Positions 34,533-45,244 of a stretch of DNA of 64,000 bases are shown piece by piece (positions within the stretch are counted from its first letter, which is position 1; the number at the start of each line of letters is the position of its first letter). The stretch is from contig OZ010590.1 in NCBI GenBank assembly GCA_963932145.1, positions 55,750,142 to 55,814,141 of the forward strand, read 5' to 3'. The notes beneath the pieces were generated by a model that was not told the origin of the DNA, made no database searches, and was given only the letters and a program-made list of their open reading frames with translations. The position numbers and the translations under genes are program-made. The stretch is from Acanthosepion lycidas (Eukaryota > Mollusca > Cephalopoda > Sepiida > Sepiidae).

Positions 34533-34599
34533 AAGTGTATGGGTGTGCATATATATATATATATATATATAGTGTGTATGCATATATATATATATATAG
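34502..34599. repeat. (CA)n and (TA)n microsatellites between two PLEs
   Basis: A CA run (34502-34530) is followed by two TA runs (34550-34571 and 34582-34599), marking the junction of two oppositely oriented elements. Confidence 0.85.
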
Positions 34600-35882
34600 G
34601 GCGCCTTGAAAAACTCTTGAACCTCGACCTATAGGAAAAATCCAAACCATTCGACAACCTCACATATAGACAAAGACTAGTCTTAGAAAACATTCGAAAA
34701 AATAATAACATAATTATAAAACAAGCAGATAAAGTCATCGCTATAGTAATCATGGACAGAACATACTATAAAACAAAAATTCTAGAAACACTAGAGGATA
34801 GGAACAGCTACAAAGTAATTGACACTAACATAGACAAAAACATTATAACAAAAATTACAAAACTCTGCACAACACATAATAAAATATTAACAAAAAAAGA
34901 GAAGGATTTCCTAATAAACTTTGTACCAAAAACAAGTAATTTCTACGGACTACCTAAAGTTCATAAATCAACCATTTTTAGATATACTCATTAGAAATAA
35001 AAACAATCACATAATCACAGATATCTACCACAAACCCACAGACACCCAACAATACCTTCATTTCAAGAGCCATCACCCAAAAAGCTGCCTAAAATCCATC
35101 CCCTATTCCCTAGCACGTAGAATTTGTACAATAGTGACTGATAAACACCTCTGAAAAATCCGCTTAGAAGAACTACATAAAACTCTCAAAAAACGAGGCT
35201 ACCCCACAACACTAATAAAGAAAGGTTTTGAACTCGCGAAAGAAATTCCTCTAGACCAACTTAGAAATAAAAAGAAACGTAACATAGAACCAACCCTAGC
35301 ATATGTCTCAACATACAACAAAAACAACCCGGAAATATTCACAGAAATTAAAAAAAATCTAGACTTACTTAGCAAGAACAATAAACTGAATAATATACTA
35401 AAAACAACCAAATTAATTAAGAACAAATGCCAATCTAGAAACCTAAAACACATATTAACCTCATCTAAATTTAACCAACACACAATACAGGGAGTCACAA
35501 AATGCAACAAAAAAAGATGTGGGGTTTGTGACATCATTATAGAAGGAAATTCCTACACTTTTGAAAACCCAAAAAAAACATTCACAATAAATAAATACTT
35601 AAACTGCAACTCCAAAAATGTAATTTATGTACTTAAATGCACAAAATGTAAGAAGTGATATATAGGCATCAGCCAACAACTGAACAACAGGGTATCCCGA
35701 CACAAAAGCAATATAAAATTGACAGACAACAGAAAACTTTTGTATCACAACACATTTTCAAATGTAACCAGGGTAAGTTTAATATCATGCCGATATATCA
35801 AACAGACAATTACTCGTATCTACAAATACAGGAAAAAAACTTTATAAACAAATTTAAACCCGAACTAAATAGATCATAACCC
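34600..35882 (+). pseudogene. Penelope-like element with GIY-YIG endonuclease, RT core deleted
   Basis: Plus-strand order: 'NIIIKQADKVIAIVIMDRTYY' (family KADKGNTIVIMD), KKEKDFLINF, SNFYGLPKVHKS (34936-34972), then at once IITDIYHKPTDTQQYLHFKS (35010-35070), HPKSCLKSIPYSLARRICTI. The RT palm between YGLPK and DIYHKPTD, including the catalytic aspartates, is missing. After a TGA at 35152 the frame continues through a Cys-rich KCNKKRCGVCDIIIEGNSY (35497-35550) to NVIYVLKCTKCKK, TGA at 35656, YIGISQQLNNRVSRHKSNIK. This is the GIY-YIG catalytic start with its Arg and His. The C-terminus FINKFKPELNRS lies in another frame. A hammerhead-bearing terminal repeat follows at 36.45-36.75 kb. Confidence 0.9.
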
Positions 35883-36000
35883 CCCACACAAAAACACACA
35901 ACATGCACACAAGGTGACCAAATACAATGATCAAATCACTCACATACATGAACGCATGCTCATATACAGGAGACAAGAAGATATATATATGTATGCACAC

Positions 36001-36007
<7 letters not shown>

Positions 36008-36050
<43 letters not shown>

Positions 36051-36275
36051 GCATGTTGACAAAACAGGGGAACTACTCACGAGCACGCACCCAAACCCCA
36101 CACAATTTAGTACGTGTGTGTGTATGTATGTGTATGTGTGAATGTGTATACTGGTTCCATGTAGCTTGGGAAGTATGTGTGTATATGTTTGTGTGTGTCT
36201 GTGTGTGTATGTACTGATTTCTTGTGGTGGGATGGTGTGTATGTGCGTATGTATGTGTATGCGTGTATATGCACA
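36008..36275. repeat. (TA)n then (TG)n-rich variable tract
   Basis: A TA run (36008-36050) and a TGTGTGTATG-rich run (36110-36270) inside the 3' part of the PLE. They produce several spurious long open frames on both strands. Confidence 0.85.
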
Positions 36276-36449
36276 AATGAGTTTACTAATTCCTCAGAGT
36301 AAGACAGTATATGTATGGAGGAGGAATATACGCACGCATATATACACGCATGCTGACAGAAACACACAAAAATGGAAACAGATCCAAGAACACATAGGGG
36401 TCAGTAAAATATTAAAAGATAAAATGCCGATAAGTAATTCATCATTTCG

Positions 36450-36744
36450 CTTGGACTAACCTTAATTGTTTTATGACCCTTCGCGCAGAACTCTTCATTG
36501 CCAATTCAAGAAAGAAATTCGGATTAATAACACAGAAAATGTCTCATATCGAGAATATTTAACATTGAAAAACAAAAGAAAAAATTAATTATTTTTAATA
36601 ATATGTGGAAATCTCCGCTTTTACCTGAAGACGGCCATGAGACCAGAAACACGTGTAGTAAAATTATGTACAACAAAGCATAATATTTTTTCTAAATAAA
36701 TCCACATTACAACCAAAAACGTTTACGGCACCTCTCTTCTCTTC

Positions 36745-36750
<6 letters not shown>
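36450..36750 (+). repeat. PLE 3' terminal repeat (pLTR) region
   Basis: Follows the GIY-YIG relic and ends with the hammerhead block and the sequence ACCAAAAACGTTTACGGCAC. No coding potential. It runs into a (TA)n tract (36752-36788). Confidence 0.6.
36619..36663 (+). ncRNA. Hammerhead ribozyme motif in a PLE terminal repeat
   Basis: Stem I TTTTAC (36619-36624) pairs perfectly with GTAAAA (36658-36663). Between them lie core CTGAAGA (36625-36631), a 14-base stem-loop II (36632-36645, GG..CC pairs with two mismatches), core GAAA (36646-36649), stem III reduced to C-G around ACGT plus the A-U pair, and cleavage triplet GTA (36655-36657). All invariant core residues are intact. Hammerheads with minimal stem III are known in Penelope-like elements, and the position after a GIY-YIG relic fits exactly. 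Stem II damage may weaken it. Confidence 0.8.
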
Positions 36751-36789
<39 letters not shown>

Positions 36790-36791
<2 letters not shown>

Positions 36792-38700
36792 AAGCATTTC
36801 ACCCCAAGCAAGGCGGGAAGCCACTAGGATGCAAGGAGTTACAGAAAATTTAGAGCAAGATCAGATAGGAGTGATAGACAAAAGGATGGGGGTAGTGGAT
36901 AGATCAAGGCAACTGGAGATGTCGATTGACATTACATTTGAATAGCTGGAGGCTATAGCTCACAGGGAAACAGGAATAGGGAAGGAAGTTCCACAGGTGA
37001 GAGGTGCGAGACATGAAGCTATTGGAGTAGAAGAGACGGCTACATTTAGGAGTTTCGACAGTGAAGGGGTGAGAGCGGGATGCCAGCCTCGTATGGGGCT
37101 TGAACTCATGACGTCTGGGAACCAGCGAATGCAGCTCCTTGGAGCAATTTCCATGAAAGTATTTGTAGAACAGACAGAGGGAGGCGATGGTGCGTCTGTG
37201 AGAAAGTGACTGTAGACAAGACGCCAGAGCAGGGCCAACTACATTGCATATCCGCCTCTGGAGCCTATCAAGAACCCCGAGGGGAAACAGAAGGGGCACC
37301 AGACCATATATGGCAGCAATACTCCATGCAAGGGCGAATTGTTGATTTGTAGATCTGGAGGATTGACTCCAGGGAGAAAAACTTCCTGGCGCGGCTCAGG
37401 GAGCCAACTTTCCTTGCAGTGGACGAAGCAATTGACTCAATGTATTTATTCCATCTCAGGTCAGCAGTCAACGTGAGACCGAGAAGCTGCAGAGAGTTGC
37501 TCTTGAGAAGTTGAGCGTCAGACATTCTAATGGAGGGAAGGGAAGGATCTCTGTGGTGATTGATAGAGAGCAGTTTTGTCTTAGAAGCGTTGAAGTTGAC
37601 CAGCCAATTCTTGCCCCAGTTCACAATTGATTGGAGGTCCTTTTCGAGACGCATGGCCAGGTGAGTTTTGTCAGTGAGACTAGATTTGTTTTTGAGGCAG
37701 AAATAAATTGTGGTGTCATCCGCGTAGATGCCAACTTGGGAAGTTATTGCGTCAGGAAGGTCATTTATGTAGATAAGGAATAGAGTGGGGCCTAGGATGG
37801 AGCCTTGGGGAACACCTGCGTTCGTGGGATAGGAACTGGATGAGAATCCGTTGAGAACAACCTTCAATTCATGGTTTGACAGGAATGATTGTATTAGGTT
37901 ATATAATCGACCCGTAATGCCATAACCCTGGAGCTTGCGAAGAAGGCTGGCATGCCAAACCCTATCAAATGCTTTGAAGATGTCTAGTGCCACAGCACGG
38001 GCTTCCCTGTTATTTTGAAGAGCTCGGTAGATAGTTTTAGTGATGGCTGTAAGCACATCAGCTGTAGATCAGGCAAAGTGGAAACCATATTGCTTGTCTG
38101 AGAGCAGATTATGGGATGTGAGGTGGTTAACCACCCCGGTATTGATTAGGGCTTCGAAGACTTTGCCGAAGAGGGAAAGGAGACTGATAGGACGGTAGTT
38201 GGAAGGGTCGGAGGGGTTGCAGGAGTTCTCGAAGACAGGAATGATCGAAGAGGACTTCCAGCAGTCAGGAAAACAAGATTCCTTGAGGCAGTAGTTGTAT
38301 AGTTTAGAAAGGGCGGGCGCCAGTTCAGGCGCGCATTTCTTCAAGACAATGGCTGGTATCCCGTCTCCACCACTAGCCTTGTTGGGGTCTAACTTGGAGA
38401 TAACGCCCAATACCAAAGATGGGGTTATGTTTAACCCACTGAATATGGCCTCAGTTCTAAGAAGGAAGTTGGGTATGCGTACACCGGAAGAGTCGAGCGT
38501 CGAGTTGAATGAAAATTTCCGAGCAAAGCATTCAGCCTTGTCGGTAGAGGAGGTCAGGACTTCGAACTGGTTGAATAAAGGAGGTATAGAGGGTTTGCAA
38601 TTGTTCAATATGCTCTTGCAGAGACGCCAATAATCTTTGGAGCCAAAAGGAGAAAGAACAGTCAAATTAATATTCCTCAGTTCTTTAGCATTTATTTTTT
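36790..38700 (-). pseudogene. LINE family A: reverse transcriptase and 3' end, nearly intact
   Basis: On the minus strand the RT runs from SPFGSKDYWRLCKSIL through NPSDPSNYRPISLLSLFGKV, VALDIFKAFDRVWHASLL, NAGVPQGSILGPTLFLIYIN, and the catalytic box QVGIYADDTTIYF, to the thumb. It ends with IYKSTIRPCMEYCCHIWSGA and a C-terminal SRSHPFTVETPKCSRLFYSN segment. The domain order fits jockey/CR1-superfamily non-LTR retrotransposons. Only one nonsense codon (near 38066, a CGA-type arginine position turned TGA) and one frameshift (near 37285) break it. The endonuclease half upstream is missing, so it is 5'-truncated near 38700. The 3' end carries CACCCCAAGCAAGGCGGG next to a (TA)n tract. It is the best-preserved mobile gene in the window, so it probably inserted last. 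Confidence 0.95.
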
Positions 38701-38704
38701 TAAA

Positions 38705-39395
38705 AGTTCTCTATACAAAGTAGGGCATAATATTTTGATATTATTTAAAAATATTTTTTCATTGCAACACAGAAATTTCCATGTTTCCGAATTTAAAATT
38801 ATTGTTCTATTTTCAAGTGATATTCAATAACTTCAAAAAAAATTATTCATTTTTGAAAGTGAAGTAGTATTATATTGAAGAGTTTAAGGAGGGGGAATAA
38901 GATTTCAAATTTTTTTTGTGTGTGTTGTCTTATTTGACGAATCTAAAGACATATTTAAGTTAAAATAGATAAGTGTAAAAATGTAGGTTAGAGGTTAGGT
39001 TTGGGTATGTAATTCAGGCTTGTCTACATGAGCCATCATATATTAGACATGTCACAATTGCTTCCTGTTAAGAACATATTCATAAGATACGATGAAATAA
39101 TACAGAGAGGTGTATGTATCGAACAGTGGATTAATTTTGGCATTTTATTTTTTTTTAATTATTTTTGTATACTTTAGAACTGTCTTAAAGAGGCATCTAG
39201 TATGATTAACTCATTTTATTATGTATTTAATTATTATGATCTAAAATGCAATACTTATATTCAATGGTACATTAGACATGGCAATGTTAAAATTAAAAAT
39301 CAAGGAATTAATGTACCATTATATGTCATCAAATAATAGTTATATAATTATAATGTATGTGAAAAGTGTGTGTATGTATATATATATATATATAA

Positions 39396-39438
<43 letters not shown>

Positions 39439-39780
39439 TTTATATATTATATGCGCTATACTTATTAGAAAGCGCTCAATATCAGAGATAGAGCTAACAT
39501 ATTTGGTTAGATTGATGTGAGTTTGTGACCCTGGGTTTCACACTTTTGCGATCGTCAGACAAACTATAATGTATAGATTTTTTTTTATGAAAAATCCTAT
39601 TAATTATGTTTTAATGTGAACATAGTACAATGCCTACAAAAAACAGTTAATTTGTTTTGTTGATTTAATAAATCTTTATTTTTAAGAGACTTAATTTTTA
39701 TAAAATAACAGCCAAGGATTATAATACTCTAAATTTAAAAAAAAAATGAACAAAAAACTATAAAAACGCAGATAACAATA
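38705..39780. other. AT-rich intron with TA tracts
   Basis: It holds TA/TAAA runs at 39378-39433. The open frame over them is low-complexity and not a gene. Confidence 0.6.
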
Positions 39781-39784
39781 TTAA

Positions 39785-41295
39785 TTTAGTAGAAAGTATA
39801 AATATATCTAGTAAAATGATCACAGAAATTAAAATTAGTGATCGTAAACATACCACAAAGGATTGTTACATTACCATCAAGGACCATAAACCTGACTTTG
39901 AGACAAATCCTACCACCAGGATTATAAATCAGACTAGAGCTGAGATTGGTAGAATAAGTAAAAAAAATCCTGGAAAGGGTTAATAAACAAATTAAGGAGT
40001 ACCTGAGATTGACACAATGGATTAACACCATGGATATCACAAATTGATTTCCAATATAAATGATAAAGCCAATTGTTCCCTAATCCAGTTTGACATTGAG
40101 GAATATTACCTGTCAATTTCAAAGGAACTTTTTACAGCTGCTCTAGAATGTGCTACTGTATACTTGGATCTGTCTAAAGATGAAAGTAACATCATTATGA
40201 ATGCAAAAAAATCAGTTCTCATTCATAATAAGGAACAGTGGATGAAAAATAATTCTGGAGACCGTTTTGATATTACAATGGGATCATCGGAGTCTGTGGA
40301 GTCTTCTGATCTTGTTGGATTGTTTATTTTATACAATCTCACTGACCATCATGAAACTTTTTGTCACAAACAGTTCAGAAAAGCTGTTTTCATAGAATCA
40401 AGGAAAATTTATTGAAACAAAATGAGTTCAGTTGACCACTGATGACAATTCCAGAACAACGTAACTATAAACATTTTTTTTTCTATCCTCTGCCAGCCGC
40501 AATGATGGAGAAAGCATTACCATGAATCATCGCCAGTGAGACATGCTGCAAGAGCCACTCCATTTCGCGAGGCTCGTCACTTAATCGAGACATAATCATG
40601 CCAATCCTCCAAAGAAACACCCTTGAACAAGGGCCAATAACCCCTGAAGTCTCCACTGCCACAGGAGTAAAAAAAAAATCTATCAGCAAGAGAAGAATAT
40701 TCAACTATTTTTTCATCTCTGCATCCCGGGCGACAGATCCCGGCTCAACCGTGGACCTGATCAAATTACCGGCCGAAAATGTATCCGCACAGGTCGCATC
40801 CCAAATCAATCACTTCCCCATTTTACAAGGGGAAATGGTAATGCCATCCGGCCGCTTTCCATCACCGCAGTCAAGACCTATGGGTTCGATTTGGGAAGGG
40901 AACCCAACTGCATCCAAACCTTTTTTGATGATGTCGTTAATGGCTGCATGCCGTGGAAAGCGGCTGGCACTACAATGACAGGAGAGAGGATGCAAACCAA
41001 ACTCATCAATGGAGGCTCCACATCTGCATCTGTTACATAATTTGAGTCTAAGACGGATCCTGACTCTGACTCAAGTGCACTCATCATGAAATTAATATAG
41101 AAAATATTGGATTATATAGAGATGATGGTCTTATGGTTGTGAGGAATTCAAATAACTTAATAACTAATATATACCAACCATATAAGAAAGCAAATACCAT
41201 TCCTTTATATATTCACCCGATGTCAAATCACCCTCCATCTACAGTAAAACACATACCCTCATCCTTAGAGAAATGAATTAGTATTAACTCTGCAA
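39785..41295 (+). pseudogene. Reverse-transcriptase-like element (YRDDG type), split by an insertion
   Basis: Plus-strand frames give 'KDCYITIKDHKPDFETNPTT' (39855-39920), 'RIINQTRAEIGRISKK', then NCSLIQFDIEEYYLSISKEL (40070-40130) and DRFDITMGSSESVESSDLVG. This is a right-hand-fold RT palm with FDIEEYY as motif A. The matching catalytic box GLYRDDGLMVV (41115-41150) and NHPPSTVKHIPSSL appear only after 41090. A block of about 650 bases with a different composition (40430-41090) therefore interrupts the RT between motif A and motif C. This RT type, found scattered in invertebrates, usually precedes a GIY-YIG domain. A decayed one follows here. Confidence 0.7.
40483..41090 (-). pseudogene. Retrotransposon-type restriction-like endonuclease domain fragment
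   Basis: Minus-strand frames read a Cys/His cluster 'LCNRCRCGASIDEFGLHPL' then SCHCSASRFPRHAAINDIIK, KKGLDAVGFPSQIEPIGLDC and GDGKRPDGITISP. After a stop comes LIWDATCADT, then FFTPVAVETSGVIGPCSRVF and WLLQHVSLAMIHGNAFSIIA. The C-C-H-C knuckle, the KRPD and the downstream D are what R2-like restriction-type endonuclease domains of non-LTR elements show; that assignment is inference. GC content is clearly higher than the surroundings, in keeping with a recent insertion. Confidence 0.55.
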
Positions 41296-41329
41296 GTGAT
41301 GACATATTCTATAAACATTGCAATTTTTA

Positions 41330-41665
41330 AACTAAAAAAACAATTCAGTGTATCAATTTACATACCTGTTCAGAGATTGTATCTCTGATGCTAATAATAA
41401 ACCCACTACACATATTGGTTTTACTACAACCACGTTCTCCCGTAGACTTACCTGTCCCTTTCTAATCTTAGTTTTATTAAACAACATTTCTTAGAAAAAC
41501 ATAGCATGTACATAATATTAGATATTAGTTGATAACAATAATACTCACATATGCAAGCAGTAAAAAGAACCTTCAGATATTGGAGCCCTTCTACATTAAA
41601 ATGAAGCAACCCACACTCAACAAAATTACATTTCAAACTAGTCACAACACATTACCTTGCATCTA
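41330..41665 (+). pseudogene. GIY-YIG endonuclease-like relic
   Basis: A frame reads 'CISDANNKPTTHIGFTTTTF' then 'SRRLTC', a GIY-YIG start in which THIGF stands where YIG normally is. Later pieces on other frames follow the family's tail. It is the likely C-terminal domain of the RT element upstream. Confidence 0.5.
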
Positions 41666-41844
41666 GACAGTGGTTCTGTTGTAATACTTTGGTCTATCGC
41701 GTGGTATGATGTCACAGAACTGTATCTTGAGTTTACGATCTGCATCTGCTATTCCATGAACGTTAACCTTGTGTAGCAATTTTCTATGTCGAAATAACAA
41801 AATATCATCTTTGACGGTGGATATCTTTGTTTCATGCCTGTATA

Positions 41845-41890
41845 ACCAATCTGAGCACGGCTCATGTGAGCCGAAAGCTTGGGACTAACT
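41845..41890 (+). ncRNA. Decayed hammerhead-like motif at PLE-type 3' end
   Basis: CTGAGCA (41851-41857, one base off the CTGANGA core), stem II GGCTCA/TGAGCC with a TG loop (6 perfect pairs, 41859-41872), then GAAA (41873-41876), a G-C stem III around CTTGGGA and a CTA cleavage triplet. Stem I is weak (one base short of AAGT/ACTT). It sits about 190 bases after the GIY-YIG relic. Confidence 0.45.
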
Positions 41891-42059
41891 TAAAAAAAAA
41901 TATCCAAATGTTGGACAATTTTTGTCTTTATTTTCACCCAAAATTAAAGCAAGCATTGGAACAGCTCATGATTAGACATAAAAGTCATTCATTTTCTGTT
42001 ATATTTAATAATATATGCTTATATATATATATTTCTAAGAATCAAATTTAAAAACCATA

Positions 42060-43150
42060 TTTGTAAATAAACTGGTTATCAGTGAAGGAAACTGATACAT
42101 TTTTGTTGCTTCATTTGTTTGCTAATCAAATCTTAATTATATGACATTATGGTTTTTGTAATTACTTTCAGTCTTTGTTTTAAAATTGTCTGTGAGACAA
42201 GTTAAATATAATTGGTTTCAATTCTTGATTACTGTATGTTGTTTTAATTAAGCAATGGAAAGTTTTTGTGAAATTGATAAGGAAGCTGAAATGCATTCTT
42301 CAGGATCAAAAATAGTGATGAATAGTCTGCTTATTTCTTCTATAAAATTAACCTTCCTGTTGCCATGTTTGCAACAGTACAGGACACTTTTCTTTCAAGT
42401 TTTCAATGTATTTCTATAGTAAAATCATTAGCAGTACATTTCTTCATGTAAAATCATTTACAGTTCACTTTTGTATTAAATTATTAGAAACACATACAAT
42501 AAGTTCTATTATTTTAGACCTAATCATTAACAGTCCCTTTGTTATTATTTTCAATTCGCAGCATATAGAATGAGTCTTGAAACAAACAGTTGAAAGATTT
42601 ATAGATTTAGTTAAATAATCATATTCAGTTTCTTGCACTGATGTTACTATAGTGATTTTAATTTATTCTTAGTCCAGGGAATAATTATTATTTTCTTGCA
42701 GCAAGACCAACATTCACTCATTACAAATTGGCACTGATATTCAGAATTTAAAAATGATTACTTCGTTACTTATTTTAGTGCATCATTTAACTTACAATTA
42801 TTACTATGTATTGCAAACAATAGTTAGTGCAATATTTAAACAAATTAGCTATAAACAATCAATGGTGGCTTTTTACAGCCATCTGTTACTTATATTGCCA
42901 ATTATAACTTTTTTACATTTACTTAAGTAGCGAAGTAATCATTCTAAGTAATGCAGTTAATTGATATAAGTACTGTGTAATTTGTTGCATTACAAAATCT
43001 TCCATGAGGTAGCTAAAATCTACTTTTACATTTTTTGACATGTCTCTGGAGTTGATATTTTGCCTAAGTTAGCTTGCAGAACATTGATAAGTATTATGTG
43101 ATCAACTTTTCAGTTATTAATACTATAATTACTAAATCTGTTCACACATT
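42060..43150. other. AT-rich intron, nothing recognised
   Basis: No coding, repeat or structured signal that I can support. Confidence 0.5.
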
Positions 43151-43153
43151 GCA

Positions 43154-43375
43154 TGTGAATGTGGCATAGTGGTTCTGGATGTGGAATGTGGAGTTATCAT
43201 GTTGAGTTCAAATTCCAGCCAAAGTCATTGTTCTCACTTCTGTTTGATACCCTTAGAAAAGTATGAACCTATCTTTTCTCCCTACAAATAAGGGATTAAG
43301 TAGCTGAACAGACTGGGCTCTCTGGCCTTTGTTGGCAACCAGTTCAAGATAAATACAACTCTCATTTGAAAACCA
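43154..43375 (+). mobile_element. tRNA-derived SINE (family S)
   Basis: TGTGGCATAGTGGTTCTGG head, GAGTTCAAATTCCAG B-box-like, body with GAACAGACTGGGCTCTCTGG and GGCAACCAGTTCAAGATA. It matches the order of the other copies. Confidence 0.75.
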
Positions 43376-43384
43376 GTTGGCCAT

Positions 43385-43810
43385 GTGGATAATAACTCCC
43401 CACTCACAGAAAACTACAGAAACCAAAGTACCAATGCCAACAGTGTAGTGAGGTTGTGGCTCTCTATTCCACAGGAGAGTCTACAGGACCTACATGCTTG
43501 TGTACATGATCACATTGTCGAACAATCACGTGATCAAGATAAACACTCAGTTGTGGAGCAAGCTGAGGTAAAGAGTAATCCAACCTTGAGGAAGAGAGCT
43601 ATTTATGGTGCAATGGAGCATCTCATTGTGCTAAAGTGGGACAGTCCATTGCTTGGGCTGTGATTGGCTGCTGGTACCTGAGTGGAGGTATTTCTATATA
43701 AATACCAGCTTGATTCAGTTAGTTTGCAGGGTTTGTATTAAGTTACAACCTCCTTTATTTTTGTCTGCCAGCTGGACGCTAGCTGGGACTCTTACACCGG
43801 TAAGTGCTGT
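43385..43810. promoter_or_regulatory. Probable LTR with TATA-like promoter
   Basis: It lies directly beyond the integrase C-terminus (43822-44275, minus strand), where the LTR is expected. On the plus strand it contains GATTGGCTG (inverted CCAAT), TATATAAATA (43695-43704), an initiator-like TTCAGTT (43714-43720) and a splice-donor-like CCGGTAAGT (43797-43805). The plus-strand promoter signals run opposite to the pol relic, so the boundaries and direction are uncertain. Confidence 0.4.
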
Positions 43811-43821
43811 TTATTGTCTTG

Positions 43822-44280
43822 TTATTCTACATCTCCTTCCCCCCCATCGCGTGTCGGTAGTGGCCTTTGGGGAGGGATGAGTTCCTTTAAACCTGGCTGG
43901 TTGTGTGGAAGTAGTCTGGACAATGCCCGAGGGGGTTTTGTCCGTGTTATTGTAGACGGCTGTGCAGTGTTTGATGTTATTCCAGCGTCGAATGTTTGTG
44001 GCACTGGTGTAGGGGTATCGGGTAAGGCACTAGGTCTTGGAACTGGGATTGTTGGTGTATCCAGTTTCCTGAGAAATCGGCGATTTCGTAAGGTAATTCT
44101 ACCTGATCCGTCAATTCTGATACGGTATTGGTGGTTGGGGAGGGTTTCAATGACCTGACCTGTTGTGTCCCATCGGCGGGTTGTTGGTCGTTGTAGTGCC
44201 ACTATTTGTCCTTTTTGAAGGGGATTTAAGGTGTGTGCTGTTCTGTTGTATTGCTCTATGAGACGAGCGTTCCGCCGGGA
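43822..44280 (-). pseudogene. Gypsy-type integrase C-terminus
   Basis: A minus-strand frame reads MALQRPTTRRWDTTGQVIET, LPNHQYRIRIDGSGRITLRN, RRFLRKL then a Pro/Thr-rich tail. The 'G.V.....RQY.V..DGSGR.T.RNRRFLR' pattern is the C-terminal DNA-binding end of Ty3/Gypsy (Mag-like) integrases. A frame just upstream reads 'RLIEQYNRTAHTLNPLQKGQ', continuous with it. GC-richer than the flanks, hence fairly young. Only this end of the pol gene is present. Confidence 0.75.
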
Positions 44281-44799
44281 CAGACTTAACTCGCGGGACA
44301 GACTTAACTTAATAATGTATTATAGAAACGTTTGCATTATTTGTTTAATAAATCCAGCCTTTGATATTAGATGTTTTGTAAACATTTGGTATGTAGTCTG
44401 TCCGGACAATATCCAGATAGTTAATATGACCAAAATAAGATGACCTATTTAAAATGATGGCATCTCAGTTCCTTTCATAGAACACCAGTTGGAACCTTAC
44501 TCACTTATCCCAGCTTTCCATTACAAATTCTGTTTGCTAATTCCTCTTTTGGGATTGACATAATCTTCCCATGTGATGTGATGTATTACTATGTTCCCCA
44601 CCCTCCCCAAAAGGACATTACTGATCTACTTGCTTGGTCATTATGAATAAGATAGTAAACATAATGCAAAAGCTTACTGGTACCTCACTGCTGACTAATA
44701 CCATGGGACAGTATTCATATATATGTAGTGAGGTTTTTTTTTTATTTGTTACTAAGTTATATCAAAACTGCACATCTAGTTTTCAAGATTTTCATAAAG

Positions 44800-45115
44800 G
44801 CTGGATACACTTTCTTTCTTGATACTTTCACTGCATGAATTTAAGCGTACTACTTGATTGGCAACTAGGTCACTTCGTTTTACTGTTGTAGCTAGATGTA
44901 AACATAAGTTTGATTCTTTTCTCACACTTCTCGCCTGTGGAACTCTTTTGATTTCTTGTTTCCCTGCCAACATCTTCAAAAATTTAAATGCAATTGTTTT
45001 CTTAAAGCCTGTTCTTTTATTGTTCTTTCTCCTCACTAAAGTTTTCTTGTTTTTACTCCCAGTAACCCCTTGCATCTTAGTGGCATTATCACCTTGTTGG
45101 GGTAAAATGGTTAAA
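44800..45115 (+). mobile_element. LINE family A 3' tail
   Basis: A Phe-Asp-Ser-Phe-Leu-Thr-Leu-Leu-Ala-Cys-Gly-Thr-Leu segment (near 44910-44945) and 'ISCFPANIFKNLNAIVF' match the C-terminus of family A. It ends with ATCACCTTGTTGGGGTAAAATGG. Confidence 0.7.
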
Positions 45116-45149
45116 AAACAAAACAAAAACAAAACCCCACTCCTAATCA

Positions 45150-45150
<1 letters not shown>

Positions 45151-45238
<88 letters not shown>
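45151..45238. repeat. (CT)n followed by (TA)n microsatellite
   Basis: About 20 CT units then about 24 TA units, directly after a LINE tail. Confidence 0.95.

Positions 45239-45244
<6 letters not shown>

Noticed and set aside
34150-34753. Two overlapping minus-strand frames of more than 110 residues
   Set aside because: Their length comes from (CA)n and (TA)n tracts giving Val-Cys and Ile-Tyr repeats; no family motif is present.
35914-36459. Several frames over 36.0-36.4 kb on both strands
   Set aside because: Pure microsatellite translation (Ile-Tyr, Val-Cys, Thr-His repeats).
38295-38633. Plus-strand frame of 112 residues
   Set aside because: Antisense shadow of the LINE reverse transcriptase on the minus strand.
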